Assembly (NCBI RefSeq): GCF_005876855.1
Contig: NZ_QLAE01000009.1
Coordinates: 1 to 64,000, forward strand
Reading direction: 5' to 3'
Source of the DNA: Stutzerimonas nosocomialis
Lineage (GTDB): Bacteria > Pseudomonadota > Gammaproteobacteria > Pseudomonadales > Pseudomonadaceae
Length of the DNA stretch: 64,000 nt
Each line of letters opens with the position of its first letter. Positions within the stretch are counted from its first letter, which is position 1. The translations under genes and the position numbers were made by a program. This document shows, piece after piece, positions 21,972 through 33,731 of this stretch. The notes below the pieces were generated by a model. That model was given only the letters and a program-made list of their open reading frames with translations, searched no databases and was not told the origin of the DNA.

Positions 21972-23243
21972 ATGAGCTACGTGATCGACCGACGCCTCAA
22001 TGGCAAGAACAAGAGTACGGTTAACCGCCAGCGCTTCCTCAGGCGTTACCGTGGCCATATCAAGAAGGCGGTCGAGGAGGCGGTCAGCCGCCGCTCGATC
22101 ACCGATATGGAGCATGGCGAACAGATCAGCATTCCCGGCCGCGACATCGACGAGCCGGTGCTGCACCACGGCCGCGGCGGACGCCAGACCATCGTCCATC
22201 CCGGCAACAAAGAGTTCACCGCGGGCGAACGCATTCCGCGCCCCCAGGGCGGTGGTGGCGGTGGCCAGGGCGCGGGCCAGGCCAGCAACAGCGGCGAAGG
22301 CCTGGACGAGTTCGTCTTTCAGATCACCCAGGAAGAGTTTCTCGACTTCATGTTCGAGGACCTGGAACTGCCCAACCTGGTCAAGCGGCACCTGACCGGC
22401 GCCGAAACCTTCAAGACCGTGCGCGCCGGCATCAGCAGCGACGGCAACCCCTCGCGCATCAACATCGTCCGCACCCTGCGTTCGGCCCATGCCCGGCGCA
22501 TCGCCCTCTCGGGCAGCAGTCGCGCCCGGCTGCGCGAACTCAAGGCCGAACTCGAACGTCTGAAGCTCGAGGAGCCGGACAACTTCACCGATATCCAGGC
22601 CACCGAAGCGGAGATCGAGCGGCTGCAGGCGCGGGTCAAACGCGTCCCGTTCCTCGACACCTTCGACCTCAAATACAACCTGCTGAGCAAACAGCCCAAC
22701 CCCAGTTCGAAAGCCGTGATGTTCTGCCTGATGGACGTGTCGGGCTCGATGACCCAGGCGACCAAGGACATCGCCAAGCGCTTCTTCATCCTGCTGTACC
22801 TGTTCCTCAAACGGAACTACGACAAGATCGACGTGGTGTTCATCCGCCACCACACCAGTGCCAAGGAAGTCGACGAGGAAGAGTTCTTCTACAGCCGCGA
22901 AACCGGCGGCACCATCGTCTCCAGCGCCCTGAAGCTGATGCAGGAAATCATGGCCGAGCGCTACCCGGTCGGCGAATGGAACATCTACGGTGCCCAGGCC
23001 TCGGACGGGGACAACTGGAACGATGACTCCCCCATCTGCCGGGACATTCTGATCAACCAGATCATGCCGTTCGTCCAGTACTACACCTATGTGGAAATCA
23101 CGCCTCGCGAACATCAGGCGTTGTGGTACGAATATAACCAGGTGTGCGAGGCGTTCGGCGACTCCTTCGCCCAACAGCAGTTGGTGTCGGCCGGCGATAT
23201 CTACCCGGTATTCCGCGAGCTGTTCCAGCGCCGGCTGGCTTGA
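21972..23243 (+). CDS. yeaH: YeaH/YhbH family protein (DUF444)
   Basis: A 423-residue cytoplasmic protein of the DUF444 family. The C-terminal half has a von Willebrand A-like fold with [16 protein letters not shown], a metal-ion-dependent adhesion-site pattern. A glycine-rich stretch [10 protein letters not shown] lies around residue 94. YeaH acts in the same stress pathway as PrkA/YeaG in enterics, but its biochemical activity is not established. The start at 21972 ([19 protein letters not shown]) matches the family and has GGAGG about five bases upstream. Confidence 0.92.
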   Translation: MSYVIDRRLNGKNKSTVNRQRFLRRYRGHIKKAVEEAVSRRSITDMEHGEQISIPGRDIDEPVLHHGRGGRQTIVHPGNKEFTAGERIPRPQGGGGGGQGAGQASNSGEGLDEFVFQITQEEFLDFMFEDLELPNLVKRHLTGAETFKTVRAGISSDGNPSRINIVRTLRSAHARRIALSGSSRARLRELKAELERLKLEEPDNFTDIQATEAEIERLQARVKRVPFLDTFDLKYNLLSKQPNPSSKAVMFCLMDVSGSMTQATKDIAKRFFILLYLFLKRNYDKIDVVFIRHHTSAKEVDEEEFFYSRETGGTIVSSALKLMQEIMAERYPVGEWNIYGAQASDGDNWNDDSPICRDILINQIMPFVQYYTYVEITPREHQALWYEYNQVCEAFGDSFAQQQLVSAGDIYPVFRELFQRRLA

Positions 23244-23274
23244 TCCAGCGGGCGCATGAAGCGAGGTGCGCAGT

Positions 23275-24825
23275 ATGAAACGTCAGCCCATTTCCACCGG
23301 TTCGGAATGGACCTTCGACCTGATCAAGGCCTACGACCGGGAAATCGGACGGATCGCCGAGCGGTACGCGCTCGATACCTACCCCAACCAGATCGAAGTC
23401 ATCACCGCCGAGCAGATGATGGACGCCTACGCCTCGGTGGGCATGCCGCTGGGCTATCACCACTGGTCCTACGGCAAGCAGTTCCTGCATACCGAAAAGC
23501 ACTACACCCGGGGCCAGATGGGCCTGGCCTACGAGATCGTGATCAACTCCGATCCATGCATCGCCTACCTCATGGAAGAAAACACCATGACCATGCAGGC
23601 CCTGGTGATCGCCCACGCCTGCTATGGCCACAACAGCTTCTTCAAGGGCAACTACCTGTTCCGCACCTGGACCGACGCCCGCTCGATCATCGATTACCTG
23701 GTGTTCGCCAAGCAGTACATCATGCAGTGCGAGGAGCGCCACGGCATCGATGCGGTCGAGGACCTGCTCGACTCCTGCCACGCGCTGATGAACTACGGCG
23801 TTGACCGTTACAAGCGCCCCTATCCGATCTCGGCCGAGGAGGAACGTCGGCGCCAGAAGGATCGGGAAGAACACCTCCAACGGCAGATCAACGATCTCTG
23901 GCGCACCATCCCCAAGGGCGCGGACAAGGATCGCGAGAAGGACGACAAGCGCTTCCCCGCCGAACCGCAGGAGAACATCCTCTACTTCATCGAGAAGCAC
24001 GCGCCCCTGTTGGAGCCCTGGCAGCGGGAAGTGGTGCGCATCGTCCGCAAGATCGCCCAGTACTTCTATCCCCAGCGCCAGACCCAGGTGATGAACGAGG
24101 GCTGGGCGACCTTCTGGCACTACACCCTGATGAACGACCTGTACGACGAAGGGCTGGTGACCGACGGCTTCATGCTGGAATTCCTCGCCTCCCACACCAG
24201 CGTCATCTACCAGCCCGGCTTCGACAGCCCCTACTACAGCGGCATCAACCCCTACACCCTGGGGTTCGCCATGTACCAGGACATCCGCCGCATCTGCGAG
24301 AACCCCACCGAGGAAGACCAGCGCTGGTTCCCCGACATCGCCAGCAGCGACTGGCTGACCACGATCAAGTTCGCCATGACCAACTTCAAGGATGAAAGCT
24401 TCATCCTGCAGTTCCTCTCGCCCAAGGTGATCCGCGATCTGAAGCTGTTCAGCATCCTGGACGACGACAGCCGCGAGGATCTCCTGGTCCCGGCCATCCA
24501 CGACGACAGCGGCTACCGCACCATCCGCGAACTGCTGGCGGCGCAGTACAACCTCGGCAACCGAGAACCCAACGTGCAGGTGTGGAACGTCGACCGGCGC
24601 GGCGACCGCTCGCTGACGCTGCGTCATCAGCAGCACGATCGCAAGCCGCTGGGCAAGTCCACCGAAGACGTGCTCAAGCACCTGCATCGGCTCTGGGGGT
24701 TCGACGTACACCTGGAGTCGCGCCAGGACGATCGGCTGATCACCACCCAGCACATGCCGCCGCGCACCGAGGGCGAACCCGAGAGTCACTTCCCTCGCCT
24801 TGATCTGGCCATTCCGCCGATCTAG
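23275..24825 (+). CDS. SpoVR family protein
   Basis: A 516-residue SpoVR/YcgB family protein, the third member of the prkA-yeaH-spoVR cluster. Conserved features are [25 protein letters not shown] near the start, the His-rich [25 protein letters not shown], and [12 protein letters not shown]. The repeated His, Glu and Asp residues look like metal ligands, although the activity is unknown. It was named for a Bacillus spore-cortex gene, but here it is a general stress gene of a non-sporulating bacterium. It lies 31 bp after yeaH. Confidence 0.93.
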   Translation: MKRQPISTGSEWTFDLIKAYDREIGRIAERYALDTYPNQIEVITAEQMMDAYASVGMPLGYHHWSYGKQFLHTEKHYTRGQMGLAYEIVINSDPCIAYLMEENTMTMQALVIAHACYGHNSFFKGNYLFRTWTDARSIIDYLVFAKQYIMQCEERHGIDAVEDLLDSCHALMNYGVDRYKRPYPISAEEERRRQKDREEHLQRQINDLWRTIPKGADKDREKDDKRFPAEPQENILYFIEKHAPLLEPWQREVVRIVRKIAQYFYPQRQTQVMNEGWATFWHYTLMNDLYDEGLVTDGFMLEFLASHTSVIYQPGFDSPYYSGINPYTLGFAMYQDIRRICENPTEEDQRWFPDIASSDWLTTIKFAMTNFKDESFILQFLSPKVIRDLKLFSILDDDSREDLLVPAIHDDSGYRTIRELLAAQYNLGNREPNVQVWNVDRRGDRSLTLRHQQHDRKPLGKSTEDVLKHLHRLWGFDVHLESRQDDRLITTQHMPPRTEGEPESHFPRLDLAIPPI

Positions 24826-24893
24826 CAGCGCACGCAACCGCCCCTCGGCATCGCCGCGCCGGTGCCTTATCCTGCAGCGCTACGGAGGTGAGC

Positions 24894-26087
24894 ATGCAGA
24901 TATACAAGGTGGGCGGCGCGGTACGTGATCGCCTGTTGGGCAGACCGGTCACCGAGGTGGACTGGGTCGTGGTCGGTGCGACGGCCGAAGAGATGCAGGC
25001 CAGGGGATACCGGCCGGTCGGGGCGGATTTTCCGGTGTTCCTGCATCCCGAGACCGGCGAGGAGTACGCCCTGGCCCGCACCGAGCGCAAGAGCGGGCGC
25101 GGCTACGGCGGCTTCACCTTCTACGCCAGCCCGGACGTCACCCTCGAGGACGACCTCGTTCGCCGCGACCTGACCATCAATGCCATCGCCGAAGACGATC
25201 ACGGCACGCTGGTGGACCCCTACGGCGGGCAGCGCGACCTCGCCGACCGCCTGCTGCGTCACGTCTCTCCTGCCTTTGCCGAAGACCCGCTGCGCGTCCT
25301 GCGCGTCGCGCGCTTCGCTGCCCGCTATCACGAGCTGGGCTTCAGGGTCGCCGACGAGACGCTCGAGCTGATGCGCCAGCTGGCCGAATCCGGCGAGCTG
25401 GAGGCGCTGACCCCGGAACGCAGCTGGAAGGAAATCTCCCGCGCACTGATGGAGCCTCGCCCCGATGTGTTCGTCCAGGTCCTGCGCGATTGCGGCGCGC
25501 TCGCCCGACTGCTGCCCGAGCTCGACGCCCTGTTCGCAGAGCAGGCCGACGAGCCTCTGCTGCGCGTCCTGCGCCACTGCGCGCAACACGCGCAGCCCCT
25601 ACCGGTGCGCTGGGCCTGCCTGCTGCTCGACCTCGTTCCCCGTGGGACGACGGCAACCGGCCCCGAGCGCGCCGATGCCCGGCAGCTCGATGCGATCAGC
25701 CAACGTTTTAAGGTGCCGCGCGACTGCCAGGAACTGGCCCGGCTCAGCGGCGAATTTCTCGCCCAGGCCCGCCAGTCCACGGCGCTCGAACCCGACACCC
25801 TGCTCGCCTTGCTGCAGCACTTCGACATCTACCGCCGCCCCGAGCGATTCGAGCTGTTTCTCGCCGTGTGCGAAATGGATGCCTCGGCGCGCACCGCCGA
25901 TGGCCTCGAGTCGATGCACCGCCAGACCGACTACCTGCGTCAGGCCGCCGAGGTCGCCCGGGCGGTGCGGGTCGATCAGCTGATCGAACGTGGCTTTCAA
26001 GGCGCGGCACTGGGAGAGGCGATCAAGCGTGAGCGGCTAGAAGCGCTCAGGGCGTACCGGCAAAGGTCCGAAGCGGCGGCGCCCTGA
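24894..26087 (+). CDS. cca: CCA-adding tRNA nucleotidyltransferase
   Basis: A 397-residue class II nucleotidyltransferase that adds or repairs the CCA end of tRNA. It opens [13 protein letters not shown], then carries the catalytic acidic pair in VDWVVVG, the [10 protein letters not shown] block and the helix [21 protein letters not shown] lies five bases before the ATG at 24894, so the GTG six bases earlier was rejected. Compared with E. coli Cca, the HD-domain motif region reads LLLDLVPRG instead of a clear His-Asp pair, so the phosphohydrolase function is probably absent. Confidence 0.93.
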   Translation: MQIYKVGGAVRDRLLGRPVTEVDWVVVGATAEEMQARGYRPVGADFPVFLHPETGEEYALARTERKSGRGYGGFTFYASPDVTLEDDLVRRDLTINAIAEDDHGTLVDPYGGQRDLADRLLRHVSPAFAEDPLRVLRVARFAARYHELGFRVADETLELMRQLAESGELEALTPERSWKEISRALMEPRPDVFVQVLRDCGALARLLPELDALFAEQADEPLLRVLRHCAQHAQPLPVRWACLLLDLVPRGTTATGPERADARQLDAISQRFKVPRDCQELARLSGEFLAQARQSTALEPDTLLALLQHFDIYRRPERFELFLAVCEMDASARTADGLESMHRQTDYLRQAAEVARAVRVDQLIERGFQGAALGEAIKRERLEALRAYRQRSEAAAP

Positions 26088-26108
26088 CGCCGCCTGCTCA
26101 GCGCAGGC

Positions 26109-26657
26109 TCAGGCGCGGCAGTCCGGCCGGGGATAGGCCTCTGTCAGCGCGTTAGGCGTCAGCTCCAGACCGCGCCACTGGAACGGCACCGGCCAGAGCT
26201 GCTGATCGATGGAGGCCGCCGCCCAGAGCTCGGCAAAGGTGCGACCGGCGCCGGGATGGCGCGTATCCGGCGCCAGCAGGGCCAGCGGCCACAGGACGAA
26301 GGCGTTTTTCAGGATTTCCGGGCGAGGCAGCAGCAGGCCGTCGAACTGCCCGGCCAGGTCGGCGTAGGTCAGCACGTCGATATCCAACGGCAGGCCTTTG
26401 CGGTCGGGTGCATAGCGGCCGTTGTCCGCCTCGATGAACTTGAGCCGGCGATCCAACTCCAGCAGCGGCAGCGCCGTGAAGCCGTGGACGACCAGGTTGT
26501 AGAAGTTGTCGCTCCTGATGCCTACCGCCAGGCTCTCGAACACCGGCGAGCAACGCATCCCGCTCAGCACCTCGCTCAGGGCTTCGAGCCCTGCGAGCAG
26601 ATGGCTTTCCCGGGCGATGTTGCTTCCCAGGCCCAGCAATACCGGTGTCAGCGACAT
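26109..26657 (-). CDS. folK: HPPK-family pyrophosphokinase (FolK)
   Basis: A 182-residue 6-hydroxymethyl-7,8-dihydropterin pyrophosphokinase homologue. It has LLGLGSNI at the start, DRKGLPLDIDVLTY in the core (the GxxLDIDxL motif that binds ATP and metal), and the C-terminal block RPEILKNAFVLWPLALLAPD. Pseudomonads often carry a second folK elsewhere. This copy sits directly after folB, so a folate role is supported, although it may be the divergent paralogue. Confidence 0.9.
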   Translation of the reverse strand: MSLTPVLLGLGSNIARESHLLAGLEALSEVLSGMRCSPVFESLAVGIRSDNFYNLVVHGFTALPLLELDRRLKFIEADNGRYAPDRKGLPLDIDVLTYADLAGQFDGLLLPRPEILKNAFVLWPLALLAPDTRHPGAGRTFAELWAAASIDQQLWPVPFQWRGLELTPNALTEAYPRPDCRA

Positions 26658-27001
26658 CCGCGTTCGATCTCCACGCCCAGCGCGGCCGCGCGTGGGTTGA
26701 CGCCCGGCTTGGTCACCCGCAACCGCAGCCAGACGATACCGAATTCGCTCATCAGGCTGGCGGCCAGCCGTTCGGCGAAGGTTTCCACCAGCTCGAAACG
26801 CGCCTGGGCGGCGAAGCGGTCGATGGATTCGACAACCCGGGCGTAATCCAGTGCCTTGTCCAGCTCATCGTTCTGTGCCGCCGGGCGAATATCCCAGCCC
26901 AGGGTCAGATCGAGCCGCAGGCACTGGCGGATCCCACGCTCCCAGTCGTACGCACCGATCAGGGTGTCGACTTCGAGCCCCTCGATGAAAACCCTATCCA
27001 C
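26648..27001 (-). CDS. folB: Dihydroneopterin aldolase (FolB)
   Basis: A 117-residue tunnelling-fold enzyme that cleaves dihydroneopterin in folate synthesis. MDRVFIEGLEVDTLIGAYDWER is the standard N-terminus, with the active-site Glu and a conserved Lys later in RVTKPGV. The start is GTG, preceded by AGGAG at eight bases. The longer frame beginning with TTG at 27025 was rejected. It overlaps folK by ten bases and is divergent from plsY. Confidence 0.94.
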   Translation of the reverse strand: MDRVFIEGLEVDTLIGAYDWERGIRQCLRLDLTLGWDIRPAAQNDELDKALDYARVVESIDRFAAQARFELVETFAERLAASLMSEFGIVWLRLRVTKPGVNPRAAALGVEIERGCR

Positions 27002-27075
27002 GCATCGCTCTCCTACACACGACAAACCCCTCGGGGCGCCGCTAGACTCAGGGCTCCCTGCCCCGGATGGAATTC

Positions 27076-27645
27076 ATGTTCTGGCTGCTGACCTCGCTCG
27101 CCTACCTGCTCGGCTCGCTGTCGTTCGCCATTATGCTCAGCCGCCTGGCAGGCGTGCCCGACCCGCGTGTCGGCGGCTCCGGCAATCCCGGCGCGACCAA
27201 CGTACTGCGCCTGGCCGGCAAGCGCCTGGCCATCGCCACGCTGCTCGGCGACCTGTGCAAGGGCCTGCTGCCGGTCCTGCTCGCCGCCCACCTGGGCCAG
27301 ACGACCCAGCAGCAAGCCTGGATCGGCCTGGCCGCGGTCTGCGGCCACCTCTATCCGCTGTACTTCCGATTCCGTGGCGGCAAGGGCGTGGCCACGGCCG
27401 CCGGCGCCCTGCTCGGGCTCTATCCGCCCGCCGCGCTGCTCGCGCTGGGCTGCTGGCTGCTCGTGTTCAGCCTCACCCGTACCAGTTCCGTGGCGGCCCT
27501 GAGCGCGCTGCCCCTGGCCCTTCCGCTGCTCGCCTGGCAGAAGCCCGCCGCCCTCCTGCCGATGGCGGTACTGGCCTGCCTGGTGGTCTGGCGACACCGG
27601 GGCAATCTGCGCGACCTGATGGCCGGACGCGAGCGCCATTTCTGA
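27076..27645 (+). CDS. plsY: Acyl-phosphate:glycerol-3-phosphate acyltransferase (PlsY)
   Basis: A 189-residue integral membrane acyltransferase that starts phospholipid synthesis from acyl-phosphate. Its loop motifs are intact: [31 protein letters not shown] and a late GNLRDL. Five hydrophobic segments are visible. ATG at 27076 was preferred because GGATGGAA stands just upstream. ATG at 27067 would add three residues. It faces tsaD with nine bases between the stop codons. Confidence 0.93.
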   Translation: MFWLLTSLAYLLGSLSFAIMLSRLAGVPDPRVGGSGNPGATNVLRLAGKRLAIATLLGDLCKGLLPVLLAAHLGQTTQQQAWIGLAAVCGHLYPLYFRFRGGKGVATAAGALLGLYPPAALLALGCWLLVFSLTRTSSVAALSALPLALPLLAWQKPAALLPMAVLACLVVWRHRGNLRDLMAGRERHF

Positions 27646-27654
27646 GCCTGCCGA

Positions 27655-28680
27655 TCAGACCGGCTGCAACTGCTCCATCGGCCAGCGCGCCTGCACCTGG
27701 ATCTGCGGCCCCTCGTGCTGTCCGGCCAGCAACCGCTGGCACCCGGCATAGGCGATCATCGCACCGTTGTCGGTACAAAAGCGGGGGCGCGCATAGAACA
27801 CCTGCCCCTTGAATTCACCGAGCATCGTTTCGAGCGCCTGGCGCAGCGAGCGGTTGGCGCTCACGCCGCCGGCGATCACCAGGCTCTTCAAGCCGGTCTG
27901 CTTCAGTGCCCGCCGGCACTTGATGGTCAGGGTCTCGACCACCGCCTGCTGGAATGCCAGGGCGATGTCGCAACGGGTCTGCTCGCTGTCGTCGCCGGCG
28001 TCACGGCACTGTTGCCAGGTGTTGAGGGTGAAGGTCTTGAGGCCGCTGAAGCTGAAGTCGAGCCCGGGACGATCGGTCATCGGCCGCGGGAAGACGAAAC
28101 GCCCGGCGCTACCCTGCTCGGCCAGGCGCGCGATCTCCGGGCCGCCCGGATACGGCAGGCCCATCAGCTTGGCGGTCTTGTCGAAGGCTTCGCCAGCGGC
28201 GTCGTCCACCGACTCGCCCAAGAGCTCGTAGCGGCCGATGCCATCGACCCGAACCAGCTGGGTATGGCCGCCGGACACCAGCAAGGCGACGAACGGAAAG
28301 GCCGGCGGCTGCTCTTCGAGCATCGGCGCCAGCAGATGACCTTCCATATGGTGCACACCGAGCGCCGGGACGCCCCAGGCCAGCGCCAGCGCCTGGGCAC
28401 AGGACGCTCCCACCAGCAGCGCGCCGACCAGTCCGGGCCCGGCGGTATAGGCGACCGCATCGATATCGACCGCCTGTCGGCCGGATTCGTCGAGCACCTG
28501 CCGGATGAGCGGCAGCATGCGCTTGACGTGGTCGCGCGAAGCCAGCTCCGGCACCACGCCGCCGAACACCCGGTGCAGGTCGATCTGGCTGAACAGCGCG
28601 TCGGCCAAAAGGCCCTGCTCGCTGTCGTAGAGCGCGACGCCGGTTTCGTCGCAGGACGTTTCCAGACCCAGCACAAGCAT
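27655..28680 (-). CDS. tsaD: tRNA threonylcarbamoyladenosine synthase subunit (TsaD)
   Basis: A 341-residue ASKHA-fold ATPase that, with TsaB and TsaE, transfers the threonylcarbamoyl group to A37 of ANN-decoding tRNAs. It has [19 protein letters not shown], the metal-binding HHMEGHL (His-x3-His) and [10 protein letters not shown], followed by SFSGLKT. It is divergent from rpsU, the standard arrangement in Pseudomonas and enterics. The 200 bp between them hold the rpsU promoter. Confidence 0.97.
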   Translation of the reverse strand: MLVLGLETSCDETGVALYDSEQGLLADALFSQIDLHRVFGGVVPELASRDHVKRMLPLIRQVLDESGRQAVDIDAVAYTAGPGLVGALLVGASCAQALALAWGVPALGVHHMEGHLLAPMLEEQPPAFPFVALLVSGGHTQLVRVDGIGRYELLGESVDDAAGEAFDKTAKLMGLPYPGGPEIARLAEQGSAGRFVFPRPMTDRPGLDFSFSGLKTFTLNTWQQCRDAGDDSEQTRCDIALAFQQAVVETLTIKCRRALKQTGLKSLVIAGGVSANRSLRQALETMLGEFKGQVFYARPRFCTDNGAMIAYAGCQRLLAGQHEGPQIQVQARWPMEQLQPV

Positions 28681-28769
28681 GCGTGGAGACCTTCGAGGCA
28701 GCTGAAAAAGAAGCCGTGCATATTAATCGGCCCGGCAAGCGACCGACCAGCGCTTTTCGATCGGAGGCT

Positions 28770-28798
28770 TTGCAATCCCCCCGGCGAAGGGGTAACAT
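28770..28798 (+). promoter_or_regulatory. Sigma-70 promoter of the rpsU-dnaG-rpoD operon
   Basis: TTGCAA and TAACAT are separated by exactly 17 bp. The predicted start is near 28805, giving a leader of about 75 bases before rpsU. Confidence 0.6.
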
Positions 28799-28880
28799 CC
28801 GCAACCCTTAAAACCAGCGTGCTTGCGAGTCATTTGCCGAAGCGCGTTGTAACCGGTAAACAAGTGAAGGTACGTGCTGG

Positions 28881-29096
28881 ATGCCCAATGTCAAAGTTAA
28901 AGAGAACGAACCCTTCGACGTAGCTCTGCGTCGCTTCAAGCGTTCGTGCGAAAAGGCCGGTGTTCTGGCCGAAGTTCGTAGCCGCGAGTTCTACGAAAAG
29001 CCGACTTCCGAGCGCAAGCGCAAAGCCGCCGCAGCGGTCAAGCGTCACGCCAAGAAAGTGCAGCGCGAACAGCGCCGCAGCGTGCGCCTGTACTGA
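28881..29096 (+). CDS. rpsU: 30S ribosomal protein S21
   Basis: A 71-residue, strongly basic small-subunit protein ([21 protein letters not shown]). It is the first gene of the macromolecular-synthesis operon, which links translation (S21), replication (DnaG) and transcription (RpoD). Length and sequence match pseudomonad S21 throughout. Confidence 0.98.
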   Translation: MPNVKVKENEPFDVALRRFKRSCEKAGVLAEVRSREFYEKPTSERKRKAAAAVKRHAKKVQREQRRSVRLY

Positions 29097-29118
29097 TCCA
29101 GTACAGCTGACGCCGCAT

Positions 29119-29143
29119 AAAGCCCGGCCATGCCGGGCTTTGC
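29119..29143 (+). terminator. Stem-loop after rpsU
   Basis: AAAGCCCGGC pairs with GCCGGGCTTT around a three-base loop, 23 bp after the rpsU stop. The T run is only three bases. Together with the next hairpin it can attenuate transcription into dnaG. Confidence 0.55.
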
Positions 29144-29148
29144 ACAAG

Positions 29149-29186
29149 ACTCCGCTTCGCCAACCGGCGAATGGCCGGAGTTTTTT
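29149..29186 (+). terminator. Intrinsic terminator between rpsU and dnaG
   Basis: ACTCCG and CGGAGT enclose an inner CCGGC/GCCGG stem and are followed by a run of six T. In E. coli a terminator at the same place makes rpsU mRNA far more abundant than dnaG mRNA, and the same effect is expected here. Confidence 0.6.
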
Positions 29187-29315
29187 CATTTCCAGTCACG
29201 CCTCGATCAGCGATCGAAGATCGTGCCGACAGGATGACCGGAAGATGAGCGTGGTTACTCGGGCCTTGCGGCCCGTGCCGTTGGCCTGCTTCCACACGCG
29301 CGTATCCAGAGACTC

Positions 29316-31280
29316 ATGGCCGGCCTGATCCCTCAATCGTTCATCGACGACCTGCTCAACCGCTCCGACATCGTCGAGGTGGTCGGCTCGCGCATCCAGC
29401 TGAAAAAAGCCGGCAAGAACTACACCGCGCGCTGCCCCTTCCATAACGAAAAGACCCCCTCCTTCAGCGTCAGCCCCGACAAGCAGTTCTACTACTGCTT
29501 CGGCTGCGGCGCGGGCGGCAACGCCCTGGGCTTCGTCATGGACCATGACAACCTGGACTTCCCCCAGGCAGTCGAGGACCTGGCCCGACGCGCCGGCATG
29601 GAAGTCCCGCGCGAGGAAGGTGGCCGCGCCCAGAAGCGCCAGCCGGTGGACTCCCCGCTCTACCCGCTGCTGGACGCCGCAGCCGAGTACTACCGCCAGG
29701 CACTCAAGAGCCACCCCACTCGCAAGGCCGCGGTGGAGTACCTCAAGGGCCGCGGGCTCTCCGGCGTGATCGCCCGCGATTTCGGCCTCGGCTTCGCGCC
29801 GCCGGGCTGGGACAACCTGATGAAGCACCTGGGCGGCGATGCGCTGCAGCAGAAGGCGATGATCGACGCCGGCCTGCTGATCGAGAACGCCGACACCGGC
29901 AAGCGCTACGACCGCTTCCGCGACCGCGTGATGTTCCCGATCAGAGACAGCCGCGGCCGGGTGATCGCCTTCGGCGGACGCGTGCTCGGCGACGACAAGC
30001 CCAAGTACCTCAACTCGCCGGAGACCCCGGTCTTCCACAAGGGCCAGGAACTCTACGGGCTCTACGAGGCGCGCAAGGCCAACCGCGATCTCGACGAGAT
30101 CATGGTGGTCGAAGGCTACATGGACGTGATCGCACTGGCGCAACAGGGCCTGCGCAACGCCGTCGCCACCCTCGGCACCGCGACCAGCGAAGAGCACCTC
30201 AAGCGGCTGTTTCGCATCGTGCCGCACGTGCTGTTCTGCTTCGACGGTGACATGGCCGGGCGCAAGGCGGCCTGGCGCGCGCTGGAGGCGACGCTGCCGA
30301 ACCTGCAGGACGGCCGCCGCGCGCGCTTCCTGTTCCTGCCCGACGGCGAAGACCCGGACAGCCTGGTGCGTGCCGAAGGAACCGACGCGTTTCGCGCCCG
30401 CATCAACCAGCAGGCACAGCCGCTGGCCGACTACTTTTTCCAGCAACTGAGCGAAGAGGCCGACCCGCGCTCGCTCGAAGGCAAGGCGCATCTGGCGACG
30501 CTCGCCGCACCGCTGATCGAAAAGATTCCGGGCGCCAACCTGCGCACCCTGATGCGCCAGCGGTTGAGCGAACTCACCGGCCTCAACGGCCAGGCGCTTC
30601 AGGAGATGAGTCAGGGCAGCCCGCGACAGGAGTCGGCCAGCCAGGACGACGGCTACTACTTCGACACCAGCGAGCCCGAGCCCGCCTATTACGAGCCTCA
30701 CACCCCGGGCGAAAGCCCCGGACGCGGCGGCAAGAAGGAGTGGAAGAAGGACGGCAAGGGCGATTGGAAGAAAGGCGGCAAGAAGGACTGGAAGACGTCC
30801 GGGCGCAAGGACGACGCCGCACCGCGCGGCCCGCGCACGCCAGCCACCGTCGAACCGCCGGCGCTGACCACCCTGCGCACCCTGCTCCATCATCCTGAAC
30901 TGGCCCAGAAGGTCGAGGATGCCAGCCATTTCGCCGCCGAAGACGACACGTACGCGCAGCTACTGGTCGCCCTGCTCGGCACGCTGCAGAAGAATCCGAA
31001 GCTACGGACGCTGCAACTCATCGCCCGCTGGCATGGAACCGATCAAGGGCGGCTTTTACGCGCCCTGGCGGAGAAAGAATGGCTGATTTCGGCCGATAAC
31101 CTTGAACAACAGTTTTTCGACACTATAACTACCCTGGCCGCAAGACAACGCGAGCGCAGCCTGGAGCTGCTGCTTCGCAAGGCACGTCAGGGTGAACTTA
31201 GCGCAGAGGAAAAAGATCAACTGCGCAACCTGTTGAACCGCTCATCATCTGCCGCTACATCGACCTCAACTGGCGCGTGA
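29316..31280 (+). CDS. dnaG: DNA primase (DnaG)
   Basis: A 654-residue primase that makes RNA primers at the replication fork. The N-terminal zinc finger runs from CPFHNEKTPSF to CFGCGAGG (about residues 40-65). The catalytic TOPRIM core carries VVEGYMDVIAL and CFDGDMAGRKA. A DnaB-binding C-terminal domain follows a linker. The linker (about 468-500) is unusual: Gly, Lys and Trp repeats such as KEWKKDGKGDWKKGGKKDW. There are 219 bp and two hairpins between rpsU and this gene. Confidence 0.97.
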   Translation: MAGLIPQSFIDDLLNRSDIVEVVGSRIQLKKAGKNYTARCPFHNEKTPSFSVSPDKQFYYCFGCGAGGNALGFVMDHDNLDFPQAVEDLARRAGMEVPREEGGRAQKRQPVDSPLYPLLDAAAEYYRQALKSHPTRKAAVEYLKGRGLSGVIARDFGLGFAPPGWDNLMKHLGGDALQQKAMIDAGLLIENADTGKRYDRFRDRVMFPIRDSRGRVIAFGGRVLGDDKPKYLNSPETPVFHKGQELYGLYEARKANRDLDEIMVVEGYMDVIALAQQGLRNAVATLGTATSEEHLKRLFRIVPHVLFCFDGDMAGRKAAWRALEATLPNLQDGRRARFLFLPDGEDPDSLVRAEGTDAFRARINQQAQPLADYFFQQLSEEADPRSLEGKAHLATLAAPLIEKIPGANLRTLMRQRLSELTGLNGQALQEMSQGSPRQESASQDDGYYFDTSEPEPAYYEPHTPGESPGRGGKKEWKKDGKGDWKKGGKKDWKTSGRKDDAAPRGPRTPATVEPPALTTLRTLLHHPELAQKVEDASHFAAEDDTYAQLLVALLGTLQKNPKLRTLQLIARWHGTDQGRLLRALAEKEWLISADNLEQQFFDTITTLAARQRERSLELLLRKARQGELSAEEKDQLRNLLNRSSSAATSTSTGA

Positions 31281-31300
31281 GGTCCCTGCTCAGCTATAAT
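31271..31300 (+). promoter_or_regulatory. Internal promoter candidate for rpoD
   Basis: A perfect TATAAT (31295-31300) lies 47 bp before the rpoD start. A weak TGGCGC -35 stands 18 bp upstream, inside the end of dnaG. E. coli also has internal rpoD promoters in this operon. Confidence 0.45.
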
Positions 31301-31347
31301 GCTCAGCTTGTTTTCAGCCCGCCAGAACCGTCAGTGGATAGGGTTTT

Positions 31348-33204
<1,857 letters not shown>

Positions 33205-33207
33205 TGA

Positions 33208-33240
33208 CAAGAACCCCGGCCCAGGCCGGGGTTCTTGTTT
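33208..33240 (+). terminator. rpoD terminator
   Basis: CAAGAACCCCGGCC pairs with GGCCGGGGTTCTTG around a two-base apex, beginning four bases after the rpoD stop, and runs into TTT. Confidence 0.85.
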
Positions 33241-33308
33241 CTGCGCGATCGACATTACGCGTCACGCCGGCACGCCCATCCAGCCCTGCACGCGCAACGG
33301 CACAAACC

Positions 33309-33338
33309 TTGGCGCCCGGGAAAGCCCGCCGGTATAAT
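33309..33338 (+). promoter_or_regulatory. tRNA promoter
   Basis: TTGGCG, 18 bp, then a perfect TATAAT, placed 15 bp before the tRNA. A GC-rich discriminator follows, as is usual for stringently controlled stable-RNA promoters. Confidence 0.65.
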
Positions 33339-33353
33339 CCGCCGGCCTTCTGG

Positions 33354-33430
33354 GGGCCTATAGCTCAGTTGGTTAGAGCAGAGGACTCATAATCCTTTGG
33401 TCCACGGTTCGAGTCCGTGTGGGCCCACCA
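33354..33430 (+). tRNA. tRNA with CAU anticodon, probably tRNA-Ile2 (lysidine-modified)
   Basis: A 77-base cloverleaf with an encoded CCA end. The acceptor GGGCCTA pairs with TGGGCCC (one G-U). The D arm is AGCTCAGTTGGTTAGAGC, the anticodon loop CTCATAA, and the T arm contains GTTCGAGTCC. Anticodon CAU could mean Met or Ile2. The C4-G69 and C5-G68 pairs match the TilS determinants of Ile2 rather than E. coli elongator Met. Automatic annotation often calls this locus Met. A terminator follows. Confidence 0.9.
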
Positions 33431-33435
33431 TCTTC

Positions 33436-33460
33436 AAAGCCGCGCACTGCGCGGCTTTTT
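33436..33460 (+). terminator. tRNA terminator
   Basis: AAAGCCGCGC and GCGCGGCTTT pair around ACT and end in five T, beginning five bases after the CCA of the tRNA. Confidence 0.85.
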
Positions 33461-33731
33461 CGTGCCCTGAACAAACCTTCCTTGTCCCGAGCGCCCCCTG
33501 GAGTGGAGCTCGGCAGTGAGCCGAATAGAGTCGCTGATCGGCTCACAGGCGAGCAAATCCATGAATCCCCTTCTGGATCTGGCAACAGCCCGGCTGGCCG
33601 CACCTCACCTGGCAAGCCGAACCGCTTGTCCCGCCGCGCCCCGGCTCTCACCACCCAGCGCAAGCATGTACACCACCTGAAGCGCCGCGGTGATCCAACT
33701 GGTTCGGTCTCCTGCCGACCTGCCGCTCCAG
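33461..33731. other. Non-coding gap after the tRNA
   Basis: About 270 bases with no supported gene. Minus-strand frames run through it and into the tRNA terminator, including a 42-codon one at 33434-33562 with a possible AAGGGG site. Their codon content and the way they read the hairpin argue against real genes. No repeat of the tRNA 3' end and no integrase is present. Confidence 0.6.

Noticed and set aside
33434-33562. 42-codon minus-strand frame ending in the tRNA terminator
   Set aside because: It has a possible AAGGGG site, but its last codons are the terminator hairpin and there is no family match I recognise. Kept only as a note in the gap entry.
33421-33731. Attachment-site duplication of the tRNA 3' end
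   Set aside because: I found no second copy of the tRNA end in the window and no integrase, so an island boundary is not supported.
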